Source: Corinectria fuckeliana (lineage: Eukaryota > Ascomycota > Sordariomycetes > Hypocreales > Nectriaceae). Taken from it: a DNA stretch of 64,000 nucleotides. A program made the translations under genes and the position numbers. Shown here piece by piece: positions 33,815 through 45,986 of this stretch. Numbering within the stretch: position 1 is the first letter of the stretch; every line of letters begins with the position of its first letter. The DNA is taken from contig WPDH01000008.1 of NCBI GenBank assembly GCA_019137255.1, positions 62,001 through 126,000 on the forward strand, read 5' to 3'. The notes beneath the pieces are model-generated. The model worked only from the letters and a program-made list of their open reading frames with translations. It was not told the DNA's origin and did not search any database.

Positions 33815-35581
33815 CTATACCAGGTTGTATCCAATCACAAAAGCTCCCATAATCGCAAACACCCAGCTCATCGGCATCATCTGCCCGGCGGCCGAGTCGT
33901 CGTCGCTGCTGTCCGTCGCAGATGCCTTCGCCGTGACCGTGACCGTCGCCCGTGCGGGGCCGATCGTCTGCGTGGTGACCACGCCGGTCTTGCAGTTCAT
34001 GTCGAACATGGGGCAAGACGTGATGGTGAATGTCGTCGTGTAGGCCTCGGTAGGCAGAGTGGCCGTCTTGGAGATGGTTTCCTGCGGATTGGGGGGGTCA
34101 GCTAACGTCTTGATGCGGTGGGTCTGAGTCTCCGGCATGCACGGGAAGATGGATCTCGGCTATGCGGAGAGGCTTACCGTCGCAGAGCCGGCGTCGTCGG
34201 TGGCCGTGGCCGTGGCGTCGCTCTCCTTGCAGTGGCCCGTGACGTCGGGAACCGCACCTCGGCCCGACCCGATGGCGACAATGTCGTCCTCGCCGCAGTT
34301 GGCCGCCTGGGCGATGTGCACCTCCTCGTTGTCCCAGTCGAAGACGAAGTAGCCCGCGCGCAGCACCGAGTCGCCGAGGATCTGCTGGTCGGCGGTGACG
34401 ACGAGCCCGAGGTAGCACCACGTGTCGGAGCCGCCAATGTCTAGGATGAAGTCGCTGAAGGGCACGCGCACCACCTTGCGGCCGAAGCCGAAGTCGACGC
34501 TGCCGGCGCGGTCGCGGTACGCGCACCGCGTGACGTAGAAGCCCTCGCCGTCGTCCTGTGCGTCGAGGGCGTCGAGGATCGGGTACGCGGCCGAGTAGTG
34601 CATGCGCGTGATGGTGGTGCCCGAGTCGAGTATGACGTTGGTGTCGGCGTCGTCGAGGTCGAACTCGTCCCCGGAGCCGGAGCCGGGCAGCGTCACGCCC
34701 AGGCTGGCCAGGCGCACCGCCAGCCGGTACTCGCCGCCCTCGCCGCGGACGATGGGCACCGCCTCCAGCGCGCCGACGAACTTGCTGCGGTCCAGCCCGC
34801 CGTAGATGACCGCGCCGGTGCTGGCCGCGGACCGCCGCAGGTCCAGCGAGAAGACGCGGCTGGCGATGAGGCCCTGCTCGGCCAGGGAGCTCAGCACCAG
34901 CGTGTAGGGCTCGTCGCTGTCGAAGCCGCCCTCCAGGTCGGGCGCCAGGCCCAGGATGCCCTGCGAGATGCCGTCGCTCTGGACGACGACGCCGAAGGTC
35001 TGGTTGCGGACCCGCGCGCCGCCAAAGGCCAGCGTGTCGGCGTAGTAGCGCATCGTCGCCGACGTCTGCGTCGTGGGGTCCGACGCGTCGCCGTAGTTGA
35101 TCGTCTCCTTGCCGAAGGGCCCGACGGGCGGCGTCTCGGACTCGTCCGGGTCGTACTCGCCGAAGCCCACGCACTGCGAGTACTGCGATTCCGAGGGCGC
35201 GTTTTCACACTGCGGGTTGACCCACAGCTCGTTGGATCCCGTGTCGACCAGGACGACGACGGTTTGCGGCGGCGTGCCAATGTCGACTGTTTGAATTGAC
35301 CCGTCAGTACGTCTGGTCATGGTCACTACGGATGAATTGAGCTACCTACTTTCCGCCGCGTAGAAAAAGTCCTTGTTTTCCAGTTTCTGGAGAATCGTCC
35401 CGTCGTCGTCGTCGTCGTCGTCGGCTCGCTTGGAGGACTTGTTGTTCTTCTTGGGCTTGTCGACCGTCCCGACCGGCACGGAGAGGAAGCCCTTTCCGGA
35501 GACGGCGCGAGGGAAGCTGACGGCGTCGACGCAAGAGCAGCCGAGGACGGCCAGCGCCGCGCTCCAAGTCGTCCACCGCAT
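33815..35581 (-). CDS. GPI-anchored aspartic protease (yapsin-like)
   Basis: Three exons on the minus strand (35350-35581, 34178-35286, 33815-34081) encode 535 residues. Residues 1-20 are a signal peptide. A propeptide follows with a KR site at 51-52 immediately before a seven-Asp run. The pepsin-like domain starts at IDIGTPPQTVVVLVDTGS, with catalytic Asp92 (DTGS) and the second catalytic Asp298 (DSGTT). The domain ends with ILGDSVLRAGYFVFDWDNEEVHIAQ, the family's C-terminal strand. Exon 3 is Thr/Ser-rich and finishes with a hydrophobic tail (SWVFAIMGAFVIGYNLV) after an SAAG-type site, consistent with GPI anchoring. Yapsins process or shed cell-wall and secreted proteins at mono- or dibasic sites. 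The loop near residues 107-117 holds one disulphide-like cysteine pair (CENAPSESQYSQC). Substrate preference is inferred only. Confidence 0.9.
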
Positions 35582-37002
35582 CTCGATCGCCTGTCAGCCG
35601 AGTCGAGTCGTTTCGAGAGGAGCTGCAGTTTCTGGACCGACGAGTTGTTTCGGGGTCAAGCAAAGGCTGGGTTGGGACCGAGACAGGCAACAACAAGCAG
35701 CAACAGCAGTTCGCGGGAGCGAGGCCAGGGCCCGCAACCACCTTTATTATTGTTCGTACATGTACCTACATTTGGGGCGCGTGGATCTTGGACGGATTGT
35801 GCTACTGCAACTCCCAGCCCGTCCAAACAGGATCTGAGTCGGGGCACATTCAACGCTTGGCGCCCTCGGAAGCCTCCAACGAAAGGCCCCTGTCGGTGGC
35901 CCCGGTGGCGCTCTGCCCCGGCTGTGCATGGTCACGGAGGAGCACTAGAGCGGTGCCAAGGGACGCCTCAATGAGGGAGCTGAACAATTGTCAAAACACC
36001 ATCAGCCCTCCTTGTCGTCCCGGAGAGGAAGAAGGCAAAGGATGTGCTTGATGTTGTGCGAGCGCTGCAGTTTCGGTCTGCAGGCAGCTTGCCGATAGGA
36101 TGTTACTACTACGTAGACCTATATGAGCCGTAAATAGGGAGTCCGCACTTGAAGATGGCCCGTTGATCAGCCAGCGCAGATCCCGATTCTTCTTCCTGTT
36201 TCACCTGGAGGCGCGATCCTTCCTCCTTCTCCGCAAGGCGCCCCCCGACTCTGCCTTGCTGGGCGAGCTAACTCGTTGGGGGGCGAGATTAGGTAGCCTT
36301 ACTGGGAACGAGGTGGTCCCTAATTAATTAGCTTACTTACCTAACCTTACCGGATAATACCTGACTAGCGAGACAGGCCCAGTCAGTGCTGACATAACTT
36401 ATCTGGTCTTGGTTCGACCGGGGAACCGTAGCAGGACGTATTCGTACATTGGTTTACTTCGTATTGGCGCAGCTGAACAAGAGGAGCCACTAGTTGCAAT
36501 CCGGATCCAAGACGTGCCGAGGGAAGACTGACTGAGGCAATGAGGTTGAGTTAAAGCTGCAGGTTAACGTTAGGGCTGGAACGTTCCGAGCTGGCCTGGG
36601 GACGCACCGAGTGGAACCTGCAGCCTGGCTGCTGCGAGTCTGAGCTGACATTGGAATTGGATAGATACACAGAAGTACTCAGTACCTTTTGTCAAACCAT
36701 GCAATCTACACGTACTATGTATGCACTATGTAATTGGGTGTCACACCCCTAGTTGTCGTACGCTTCACAATCTGCACCCAATCGAGACTCGAATGGGCTT
36801 CGACTCCAAGCATCACCACCGACATCAACGGATGTCAAGGAGCATCGCCGCTATGCATGATGCATATTTGCTCTCAGCTTCTCATCTCACTGAGCAGTTC
36901 CTACATTGTACACATTTTTGTTTGAACCGTAGTGTACAAGCCTAATACCAGTGGGTGCCTTTCACAAGTCGTGTCACTCGTCACGAACGATGACCAGCCT
37001 CT
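35582..37002. other. Intergenic, no gene seen
   Basis: Promoter of the aspartic protease and 3' region of ATP12 (both minus). A short TTAATTAATTAGC/TTACTTACCTAACC AT-rich patch lies at about 36320-36350. Nothing else supported. Confidence 0.5.
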
Positions 37003-38199
37003 TCAAGATCTCTCCACAGTGCCAGACACCAGCAACGCGACGCTGCCCATCTGCCTCCTCACGTCCTCGTTGCTGACGTCGTGCGTGTCCTCCACCTCCC
37101 CCCACTGCCCCGTCTGCCAGTTCACCTCCAGGTTCGTAGCCACCGCCGCCTCCTCCACGCCGAATCGCTGGCCCGTGTTGCGGTGGCCTCGGCCGACGGC
37201 GCCGTTGCTCCACTCGGTGACGAACCGCGCCGCCGCGATGAGGCTCTTGCCGGCCAGCACGGCCCGCTCGAGCCCCGTGATCTCCCAGGCGTCGAGCCCG
37301 ACGATCCAGCCCTGCACCACCTCGCGCACGCCGGGCTCCTGCTCCTGCGGGAAGATGGAGTGCCCGTCCAGCACCGGCCTGATCGTGACGCCCGGCCACA
37401 CGTGCGTCGTCATGAACGACACCATCTCCTCGGCCGTGCGCTTCTGCACGTCCCGCAGCGACTCGCCCGCGTCGGTCCTGTGGTCGTACTTGCCCGCCGG
37501 CGCCGCCCAGCACAGGATCGAGTCGGTGTCGAGGTATCTCAGCAGGCTCGTCGCGATGGAGTTCCGCACCTCCGATGTCGCCGACCCAGCCTCGGCGTCG
37601 GCTGCTGCGATGTCTATCGCGCGGCACACGAGGCTGGTCAGCGGGATCAGGTGCTGGCGGGTCGTGTCCTGGGCGGATGTCAGAAGATCCCACTCGAGCG
37701 CGAGGGCGGATGCAAGGTCGGGCTTCGAGAGCGGGAGGCGAATAACTTCCTTCGTGTTCGGGTGCCGTAGAGGCCGTGTGTCGAGATGGACTTCTAGAGC
37801 TCCTACATCAATGGTTTGCGTTAGCCGCCGTCCACTAGACAGCCGTCGCGCCGCCGCCGCCGTCAACAGAGACAACCTACCGTTGACTTCCTTGACCGTC
37901 ACATCCTTCCAGAACCGCTTCTTCAGAGTGCCCGTCTTCCCAGCGCTCACGCTGCGAAGTTCCTTGGCGTTCTTCAAAATCTCCGCCTGCCGCCTCCTCC
38001 GGGCCACCCGTTGGTGCACGTTGACCTCGGCCGCGCTGGGGGTGTCCATCGGGGGCTGCGGCGGCGGGCCGGTGCCGAGGGCCGGAGCGACGTTGGCGGG
38101 CGTCGCGACCGTGGAGTGAAGCGAGCGGACGAAGACGGGGGCATTGGTTCGCCGGGGAGCCAGCCGCAGTGGCAGTGACAATCGCATCGCAGCCTTCAT
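37003..38199 (-). CDS. ATP12: F1-ATPase assembly chaperone Atp12
   Basis: Minus-strand exons 37881-38199 and 37003-37802 encode 372 residues. The 78-nt intron (GTAGGT donor, GATGTAG acceptor) is a multiple of three without a stop, so retention would add 26 residues. Residues 1-40 are an Arg/Ser/Leu-rich mitochondrial presequence. Family motifs: RFWKDVTVKEVNGALEVHLDTRPLRHPNTKEVIRLP-type N-terminal domain, ALEWDLL, LDTDSILCWAAP, and the C-terminal helical domain with LDAWEITGLERAVLAGKSLI and AARFVTEWSNG. Atp12 binds the free F1 alpha subunit in the matrix until it joins beta. It lies head-to-head with SEC21. Confidence 0.92.
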   Translation of the reverse strand: MKAAMRLSLPLRLAPRRTNAPVFVRSLHSTVATPANVAPALGTGPPPQPPMDTPSAAEVNVHQRVARRRRQAEILKNAKELRSVSAGKTGTLKKRFWKDVTVKEVNGRLSLLTAAAARRLSSGRRLTQTIDVGALEVHLDTRPLRHPNTKEVIRLPLSKPDLASALALEWDLLTSAQDTTRQHLIPLTSLVCRAIDIAAADAEAGSATSEVRNSIATSLLRYLDTDSILCWAAPAGKYDHRTDAGESLRDVQKRTAEEMVSFMTTHVWPGVTIRPVLDGHSIFPQEQEPGVREVVQGWIVGLDAWEITGLERAVLAGKSLIAAARFVTEWSNGAVGRGHRNTGQRFGVEEAAVATNLEVNWQTGQWGEVEDTHDVSNEDVRRQMGSVALLVSGTVERS

Positions 38200-38895
38200 G
38201 GTGGGCGGGTTTTGTGGTGGGTTTGTCGGAGGGAAAGCAGGCTGAAGAGAAGAGCTGCTTGGCTGCTTGGCTGCAGCGCGAAAATTGGGTCCGGCTGCGG
38301 AACGAGAGTTGGATATCTAGGTACTTCTGCCGATGTGCTCCACAGCACGAGCTCACTAAATTAAGAGAAGAAGATATCAAGCGAAACTAAAGATAACTGG
38401 AAAACTGATCTAGGTAGTATGTAAATTCTGGAATTCTTATAAACAAAAGCCCCGAGTTCCTTGCTCTCATCTCCGGACTTTTAATGCAACTCCTATCACG
38501 TTTCTGTTAGCCATGGCGGATATACTTGGTACCTCAATGAGCAACTCCATGCAACCAAACCCGCAAATTGCAAACTGATGTGAGATACTGCTCAATTCGA
38601 CTCGGGCATTTAGAAACTAGGGAATTGATACAGGCCTTGACTGTTGATTTTAAGCTGGAAAGTCTCCTTACAAATGATGTTTAGATACCTAGACTAAGTA
38701 CCTCTCAACTCTCTACTGTACTTTGAACTGTTTGGGCCGAAAGTGACACGAATCCCTGTACCGATAAGGGGCCGATAAGAACCACGTGACCAGCCACCAT
38801 CCCATCCCTGAGCGTAACTGCGACGTGGTGATTCTCGAGACCGGGCCAAACCACCAAGTCACTCTCCACCAGATCCCCCAACCCAGCTGCCCAGC
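38200..38895. promoter_or_regulatory. Divergent promoter between ATP12 and SEC21
   Basis: A 696-bp divergent region between two housekeeping genes, AT-rich in the middle (38380-38700). No TATA box placed with confidence. Confidence 0.5.
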
Positions 38896-41881
38896 ATGAG
38901 TTACGGCAAGAAGGACGAAGACGCAGACCTCGGGCTGGTGAGGGTTGACCGCACCCAGGTCTTCCAGGAAGGTTCGTCGCGCACAATTCCCCAGCCCGTC
39001 CAATTCCCCCCCCGCTGGAGCTAAACTGGCGGACAGCACGACTCTTCAACAGCTCCCCTATCCAGCCCCGACGATGTCGCATTCTCCTCACCAAGATCGC
39101 CCTTCTCCTCTACACCGGGGAGAAGTTTCCGACCAACGAAGCCACCACCCTCTTCTTCGGCATCTCGAAGCTGTTCCAGAACAAGGATGCCAGCCTCCGC
39201 CAGATGGTCCACCTTGTCATCAAGGAGCTCGCTAACTCCGCCGAGGACATCATCATGGTCACCAGCACCATTATGAAGGACACGGGCGGCAGCACCGACG
39301 CCATTTACAGACCCAACGCCATTCGCGCCCTCTGCCGGATCATCGATGTAGGTTGCCTGAGCTGGGGAGATTCACTGCCGCGCCCCTTTGATGCTGACGA
39401 GACCAAAAGGCCACCACCGTCCAGTCCATCGAGCGTGTTATGAAGACTGCAATCGTGGATAAGAACCCCTCGGTATCTTCCGCTGCCCTGGTTTCCTCCT
39501 ACCACCTGCTCCCGATCGCCAAGGACGTTGTTCGACGATGGCAGAGCGAGACCCAAGAAGCTGCCGCGTCCAGCAAGTCCTCCGGTGGCTTCTCGCTCGG
39601 CTTCTCCACGTCCAGCAGCCAGATCCCGATGAACCACTCGACCATGTCACAATACCACGCCGTTGGACTGCTCTACCAGATGCGCATGCACGATCGCATG
39701 GCCCTGGTCAAGATGGTCCAGCAGTTTGGCGCTGCCGGTGCGCTCAAGAACCCCGCCGCCATTGTCATGCTTGTTCGACTTGCTGCCCAGCTCGCAGAGG
39801 AGGACCCTTCATTGAGGAAGCCCATGATGCAGCTCCTGGACGGCTGGCTGCGACACAAGAGCGAGATGGTCAACTTCGAGGCTGCCAAGGCCATTTGCGA
39901 CATGCGAGACGTTACCGATGCCGAAGTTACCCAGGCCGTGCATGTCCTGCAGCTCTTCCTGACTTCTCCCCGCGCCGTCACCAAGTTCGCCGCCCTGCGC
40001 ATCCTCCACAACTTCGCCACCTTCAAGCCTAATGCTGTCCTTGTGTGCAACCACGATATCGAGCTTCTCATCTCCAACAGCAACCGATCCATTGCTACTT
40101 TCGCCATCACCACCCTGCTCAAGACCGGCAACGAGGCTAGTGTCGACCGATTAATGAAGCAGATTTCGAGCTTCATGTCCGAGATTACCGACGAGTTTAA
40201 GATCACCATTGTCGAGGCTATTCGAACGCTCTGCCTGAAGTTCCCCAGCAAGCAGGCTGGTATGCTCACTTTCCTCAGCGGCATTCTGCGTGACGAGGGC
40301 GGCTATGACTTTAAGCGGGCCGTTGTCGAGAGCATGTTCGATTTGATCAAGTTTGTTCCGGATTCCAAGGACGAGGCGCTCGCACACCTCTGCGAGTTCA
40401 TCGAGGACTGCGAGTTCACCAAGCTGGCTGTGCGAATCCTGCATCTCATTGGTCTCGAGGGCCCTAAGACCGCCCAGCCGACCAAGTACATTCGATACAT
40501 CTACAACCGCGTTGTGCTCGAAAATGCTATTGTGCGAGCTGCTGCCGTTACCGCCCTGGCCAAGTTTGGTGTTGGCCAATCGGACCCCGAGGTTAAGAAG
40601 AGCGTCAAGGTCCTCCTTACCCGATGCTTGGATGATGTTGATGACGAGGTTCGAGACCGTGCCGCTCTCAATCTCAAGCTCATGGCCGAGGATGATGACG
40701 AGATGGCGATTAGATTTGTCAAGAATGGTAAGTCGTCCACCATGCCCATACCTGCTGCGTTCCTAATCCCGATGCAGAAAACATGTTCTCTCTTCCGTAC
40801 TTTGAGCAGCAGCTCGTCATGTATGTTACATCGGACGACAAGTCTACTTTCGACACCTCTTTCGACATCTCCAAGATCCCCGTTGTCACCCGGGAGCAGG
40901 CCGATGCTGAGGACCGCACCAAGAAGCTGACTGCCACCACCCCGACTCTCAAGGCCCCCAAGGCTGGCCCTACCAAGACCGCCTCGACTGGAGCGGAGGC
41001 TGCGGCGACTGCATCTGCCCAGGCCCACAAGTACGCCCAGGAGCTCATGGAGATTCCCGAGATGAAGGAGTTTGGCAGTGTCCTCAAGTCGTCGCCCATC
41101 ATCGAGCTTACCGAGGCCGAGACCGAGTACGTTGTCACTCTCGTCAAGCACATCTTCAAAGAGCACGTTGTGCTTCAGTATGAGGTCAAGAACACTCTCC
41201 CTGATACTGTTCTGGAGAATGTATCCGTTGTCGCTACCCCGTCCGACGACGAGGAGCTCGAGGAGGTCTTCATCATTCAGGCTGAGAAGCTTCCCACTGA
41301 TGAGCCTGGAAAGGTGTACGTGGCTTTCAAGAAGATCAACGGGGAGGGGGCTCTGCCTGTCTCAACCTTCTCCAACATCCTCAAGTTCACCAGCAAGGAG
41401 ATTGATCCCTCTACCGGCGACCCCGAGGACAGTGGCTATGACGACGAGTATGAGGTGTCCGAGTTCGACCTTGCTGGCAGCGACTACGTGATTCCCGCAT
41501 TTGCTGGCAACTTTAGCCACGTCTGGGAGCAGATTGGTGCCTCTGGCGAGGAGGCTGAAGAGACCTTCCAATTGAGCAGCATCGGCAGCATTGCCGGTAC
41601 GTCGAATCCCCTTTCCATGGTATGCAACACGGCTAACAACTGTAACAGAGGCTACCGAGCAGCTTACCAAGACGCTGTCGTTGCAGCCCCTGGAGGGAAC
41701 CGATGTCCCTGTCAACCAGACAACCCACACGCTCAAGCTCCTGGGCAAGACTGTTGGCGGTGGCCGGGTAGCTGCCAATGTGCGGATGGCGTACTCTTCA
41801 AAATCGGGTGTGACGACGAAGATTACGGTGCGAAGCGAAGAGGAGGGTGTGGCAGAGCTTGTGATTGCTTCCGTCGCGTAA
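38896..41881 (+). CDS. SEC21: Coatomer subunit gamma (COPI)
   Basis: Five exons (38896-38971, 39037-39347, 39410-40727, 40778-41596, 41649-41881) encode 918 residues, the usual length of the family. The N-terminal adaptin-like HEAT trunk runs to about residue 560 (ARLFNSSPIQPRRCRILLTK, FFGISKLFQNKDASLRQMVHLVIKEL, DGWLRHKSEMVNFEAAKAI). A Ala/Thr/Lys-rich hinge at about 610-660 leads to the gamma appendage (FGSVLKSSPIIELTEAETEYVV ... HVVLQYEVKNTLPDTVLENVSV) and its C-terminal platform ending ELVIASVA. With beta-, delta- and zeta-COP it forms the cargo-binding subcomplex of COPI on Golgi membranes, recruited by Arf1 and binding KKXX cargo and ArfGAP. All splice sites are canonical and phases match. 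Confidence 0.96.
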
Positions 41882-42524
41882 AACTTGGCAAGTTGGCGTT
41901 GAGGATAATGATGTATCGAACTCGCTGGTTAGACATCTCAGGAGCCTGCCTACCACGGTCAGTAATGTGATGTAATTGATCGTTTATCAAGGCTTGCCAC
42001 GCACCTACACACAACACAAGAACAGCTGTCTCGTTATCCGACTTGTAACGCAGCGGCTCAATCCTTGGTGATTTTGGCTACGAGGAGGTTCACGGCGCAG
42101 AGTAATCGAACGGAAAAGGAAGAAGCAGATGAGCATTGTTTTGGATGATTGTTTTAGGCCTGGTCTTTACAGAGGATGTTGTTAAGTGAAAAGGTGCCTG
42201 CTTGGTGTTATTCATAGACCGATGCTCCCTGTGTTTGAGCTTTTGTCTTCTTGGAAAGCCTATGCACGTAACATGAACTCCCATGCCTACATCTGAATGT
42301 GGTTACAACTGACAAAGGGACCTATTTTATGGATCTACAACAATGGACTGCTTCACTCGGTACTCCGTCATTCGAAGGAATGATACGTGCTCTCTGAGGA
42401 TGTCTTATACTTGGAGTAAACACATCCCACCTGAAGATATGCGATGTGGATTGCAGGCAATTGGCTTTGTATTACACCAAGCTAGACTTGGGCGAGAACT
42501 ATTGCTGCCTCAACGGCGTATACT
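41882..42524. other. Convergent 3' region of SEC21 and the laccase gene
   Basis: A 643-bp gap containing only 3' UTRs as far as can be seen. No gene. Confidence 0.5.
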
Positions 42525-44287
42525 TTACACACCAGAGTCTTCCTGCTCAATCTCGTTCTCCGACTGGAAGGTCGACCAGGCCGAGCACACGTCCTCCAAT
42601 GTATCAGAATCCGTGATACCCTCAATCTCGCTTCGGCGCTCGATGAACTGGACGGCAAATCCCTCGGCCGTGTGCCAGCCAATGTGGCAGTGCATCAGCC
42701 AAACGCCCGGGTTGTCCGTCTTCCAGGCCATGACGAGGTATCCCGAAGCAGGCAGCATGGCGGTGTCTCTGCGCGGCGGGTTGCTGGTGTTGAGCGTCAC
42801 CGACGACGAGTAGGTGCCGGTGCCCTGGGCGAGCACGAAGAAGTCGTGGCCGTGGAGATGGATCGGGTGAGGAATGCTCAGGGTGGTCTCGATGACGAAG
42901 TAGACCCATTCGTTTGCCTCGCTCAGCTCGATGACGGCGTCGTCGGTGTCCTGCACGGTGGTGCCGTTCAGGACGTACGTGAGCGTGGGCGTGGCCCAGT
43001 CGACAAGCATGCTGGTGCTGTTGAGGTACCACTTGAAGAGGCCGGCCGAGTTCTTGCCGTTAGTCACGTCTTCGAGCTCCGACCACTCGGCGTCGGAGAC
43101 ATCCTCGGAGATGTACGGGGTAATGTTGGTGGTTTCGTCGTCGCAGCTGTCGGTGTAGGTGTAGCCGGTAGTCGAAGGCTCCGAAGGGCTGTCGCCGTAG
43201 TACACGATGCCCATGATGTCTTCCGAGTTGCCGTTCTCCGAGCACGCCGCCTGGGGAATGGCTCGCATCCAGAAGTTGTCCGCGACATCAGACTGGTCGG
43301 CCTGGACTATAATGTCGTATCGTTGACCTGTTTCAGGACGTTAGTAAGTGAGAAGTCATGCGTCAAGGAAAGTGACATACCCATTCCGATGTCGATGGTG
43401 GTGGTCTCGTAGGGCTCGATAGGCACGAGGTCTGCCGAGATGACAGTCAGGGTGTGGTTGTCAATGGAGAACTTCCAGTGCGTATCGATGGCCGCGTTCA
43501 CAAGACGCATGCGGTAGCTCGTGCCAGAGGTGAACGACACGTTGAGGCGGCTGCCAGTGGTTACGCCATCCTCAACCCAGACGTTGGTGCCGTTGATGAG
43601 TCCAGTGTCCAGAGTAGGGGGACCGCTCGTCTCCGCCTCGTAGTACAGCTCGTCGACTGTCTGGTGGTCCCAGTCGTTCAGGAACACCATGCCAAGATCC
43701 TCGTCATAGTTGGATGTAGCAGGGCCGTTGATGATGATGCCGCCAAAGATGCCTTCGTAGGCCTGGATTCCAAAGTGGGAGTGGTACCAAGCCGAACCGT
43801 ACTGGAGCGCCTTCCAGGTGTAAGTCATAGAGTCTCCAACGGCGAGGGGGCATTGGGTGATGGCGGTGACTCCGTCGTTCTGGTTGGTGTAGTTCTGGCG
43901 GATGCCGTGCCAGTGCACGCTTGTCCCGTTCAGAGACGTCGAAAGCGAGTTGGTGACGTGAATGACCACGGTATCACCCCAGTCGGCAAAGAGAGTAGGG
44001 CCCGGGATGGAGCCGTTGACGGCCATGGCCGATCGCGAGACGCCATCCGGGGCCACGGTGACATCAGTCAGCTCGAGCCAGTACTCCTTGGTGTTTCCCG
44101 TGTCGACGGCTTCCGTGCTGTAGTCGGTGTCGATAGAGTAGTCGCACCACTCAGACCGTGTGGAGGCAGTGTTGCCATCGCATGCCGCACGAGGCACGAG
44201 AGGAGAGGACGAGAAGGAAGATCCAACTCCAGACGCAGCCGACACCAGCTTTGCAGCCATTAAGGCCGAAAACAAGATTGGGTTCAT
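42525..44287 (-). CDS. Secreted laccase (multicopper oxidase), ascomycete type
   Basis: Two minus-strand exons (43381-44287 and 42525-43327, 53-nt intron) encode 569 residues. Residues 1-18 are a signal peptide. All four copper-ligand blocks are present: HWHG at 125-128, WYHSH at 167-171, HPIHLHGHDF at 456-465 and HCHIGWH at 515-521. The cysteine in the last block ligates the type 1 copper and the residues linking it to the trinuclear site are intact. The protein ends in DSGV, the C-terminal plug typical of ascomycete laccases, with no extension beyond it. Several N-x-S/T sites suggest glycosylation. Likely activity: oxidation of phenols with reduction of oxygen to water, in lignin, melanin or detoxification roles. 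The exact substrate is not inferable. Confidence 0.93.
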
Positions 44288-45308
44288 GGCTCAAACGACT
44301 TGATGGGCAACAAAAGATTGAGATGAATGGCAATGAATGGAAGGAAGGAAGAAATCGAACAGATGGTGTTGAAGAGGAGTGATACTCAAGTTGATCTGTG
44401 GCTTGAATATTGAAGTGAGCTGATGAAGGGACTTCGCTCGCTTTCTATTTAACGTTGCCATCGAGGCACCAGTTCTGCTGCTTCGCCCTAAAGGCCTCGT
44501 ATTCAGGTCGTCACATCTACATCCGGTGTCACCGTCGCTTCTCGATAGCTTCTGCATGGTAATTTCGTGAAGCTCTCCGCGAAAGTCGCTATGACGATTG
44601 TCCTGAGGCCCAAGCCCCTGGAGAGGCGCTTGCGCCACGGTCTTGCATCGTAAAGTGGTACGTGGACGGCGTCGCGATGCAACGTTGCCGGCAAACTACT
44701 TTAACGCCGGGCGACGACGGGTAATTGGCGATCCGCGAAGAGAGGTCGGAACAATTCATCTCACTCGAACGCATAGCTTGGCAAGACTAATAAGGAAGTC
44801 CGTCGTGTGTGCAGGGGAGCGGGTGTGGCTGACGCGTGTGCGTACGCTCGCCCGAGGGGTTTGAGCGTTCCAGGCGTCGATAGGCGAGCGACGCCGTGAT
44901 TCGATCCCCCAGCATCTTGACTCCATCGTGGATCTCAGGGCCATCCTTGCTAGGCGGCCACGGGAACTGGGGCCGCGGTGGATCGGCGCAAATGCCGTGG
45001 GGACAGGGACGCCCCCCGTAGCGGCATCGTCGGCTAGGCCGGACTAGACGATATGCCCGTTCGCGGCCCTTTTGCACGCCCGGCATCCACGAGTCCCTTT
45101 ACGACGAGTATTATTTACATGGGGATGACGCGGCCTCAAAACATCATTGTCTGGCCTGTCGGTGGCGATGGCTGCGTGTTCCCGAGAGACTCTTAAGGAA
45201 TTGCAACGCTGCCGTCGATGACCTATTTTTTTTTCTCTCACACTCCATCACCAGTCAATCTGAACAGTCTACTCCTTCACACCTAACGCAAATCTTTCAC
45301 TTCCAACT
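44288..45308. promoter_or_regulatory. Divergent promoter between laccase and small secreted protein
   Basis: A 1-kb divergent region. On the minus strand a TTAAATAG motif at about 44445-44453 could be the laccase TATA element, about 160 bp from its ATG. On the plus strand a T-run and CT-rich segment at 45224-45300 precede the secreted-protein ATG. Confidence 0.4.
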
Positions 45309-45986
45309 ATGCTTGGTCTTTCGTCCCTCGCGTTCGCGCTTGTTGCGCTTGCTGCCACTGCTGAGGCTAGCCACAAGCGATCGCACCCGACGTCCTTCCA
45401 GGTCTACGCTTATGGCGAGAAACTCGGCGGCATCCCGCTGACTTCCATCGGAGGTAAGCAACTCCTCGCTTCTGAGAATGAAGAGCGAACGCTAATGGAG
45501 GTTTGCAGAGGGACCAGTCTATGTCGGCAGACGTGACTTTTTCAATACCAGCGAGGCAGCTCCCATCATCTGTAAGTCGTCTCCCCATCGTCCAGGTACG
45601 CCGGGTTTGCTGACAGGACCAAACAAGTCACTGTGGGTGACGACAGCTCCTGGACCGCCAAACCCAACACGACTGGCATATCCTCCTCCGAGGACCTTCC
45701 GACGTGGTCTGGCCTCACGTTCGCGGTGCCAGCGGCCACGTCGTCGCTGCACACTGTCAGGCTGGTGGACTCGGACAAGGGCACTACGGGCCTGAGCGTC
45801 GACGACTTCGACTTCTACGGCACCTTTGTCTACATCACGGGCAGCGACGGAACCATGGAGACGCTCTGGTACGCGGTGCCGACGGCCACGGACGGGATAT
45901 ACAAGCTGCGCTGGAACACCACCGGAGACGACACTGATGGTAAGATTCTTCTCACCCTGAAGACGTCGCCGCCGTCCAACGCTTGA
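45309..45986 (+). CDS. Small secreted hypothetical protein
   Basis: Exons 45309-45453, 45509-45571 and 45628-45986 encode 188 residues. Residues 1-20 are a signal peptide (LGLSSLAFALVALAATAEA) followed by a possible dibasic site (HKRSH). The mature part starts FQVYAYGEKLGGIPL and shows alternating strands (GPVYVGRRDFF, LHTVRLVDSD, FYGTFVYITGSDGTMETLWYAVP) suggestive of a beta-sandwich; there are no cysteines after the signal peptide, so it is not a disulphide-rich effector. It ends LKTSPPSNA. No family name is assigned; small secreted proteins of this type are common in plant- and insect-associated fungi. Its start codon faces the laccase start codon across a shared intergenic region. Confidence 0.8.

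Noticed and set aside
36405..36430. GGTTCGACC resembling a tRNA T-loop
   Set aside because: Flanking bases do not pair into a T-stem and no upstream A-box is present.
9547..38199. A biosynthetic gene cluster linking the transporter, ligase and protease
   Set aside because: No synthase, tailoring enzymes or pathway regulator is present and housekeeping genes interrupt the series.
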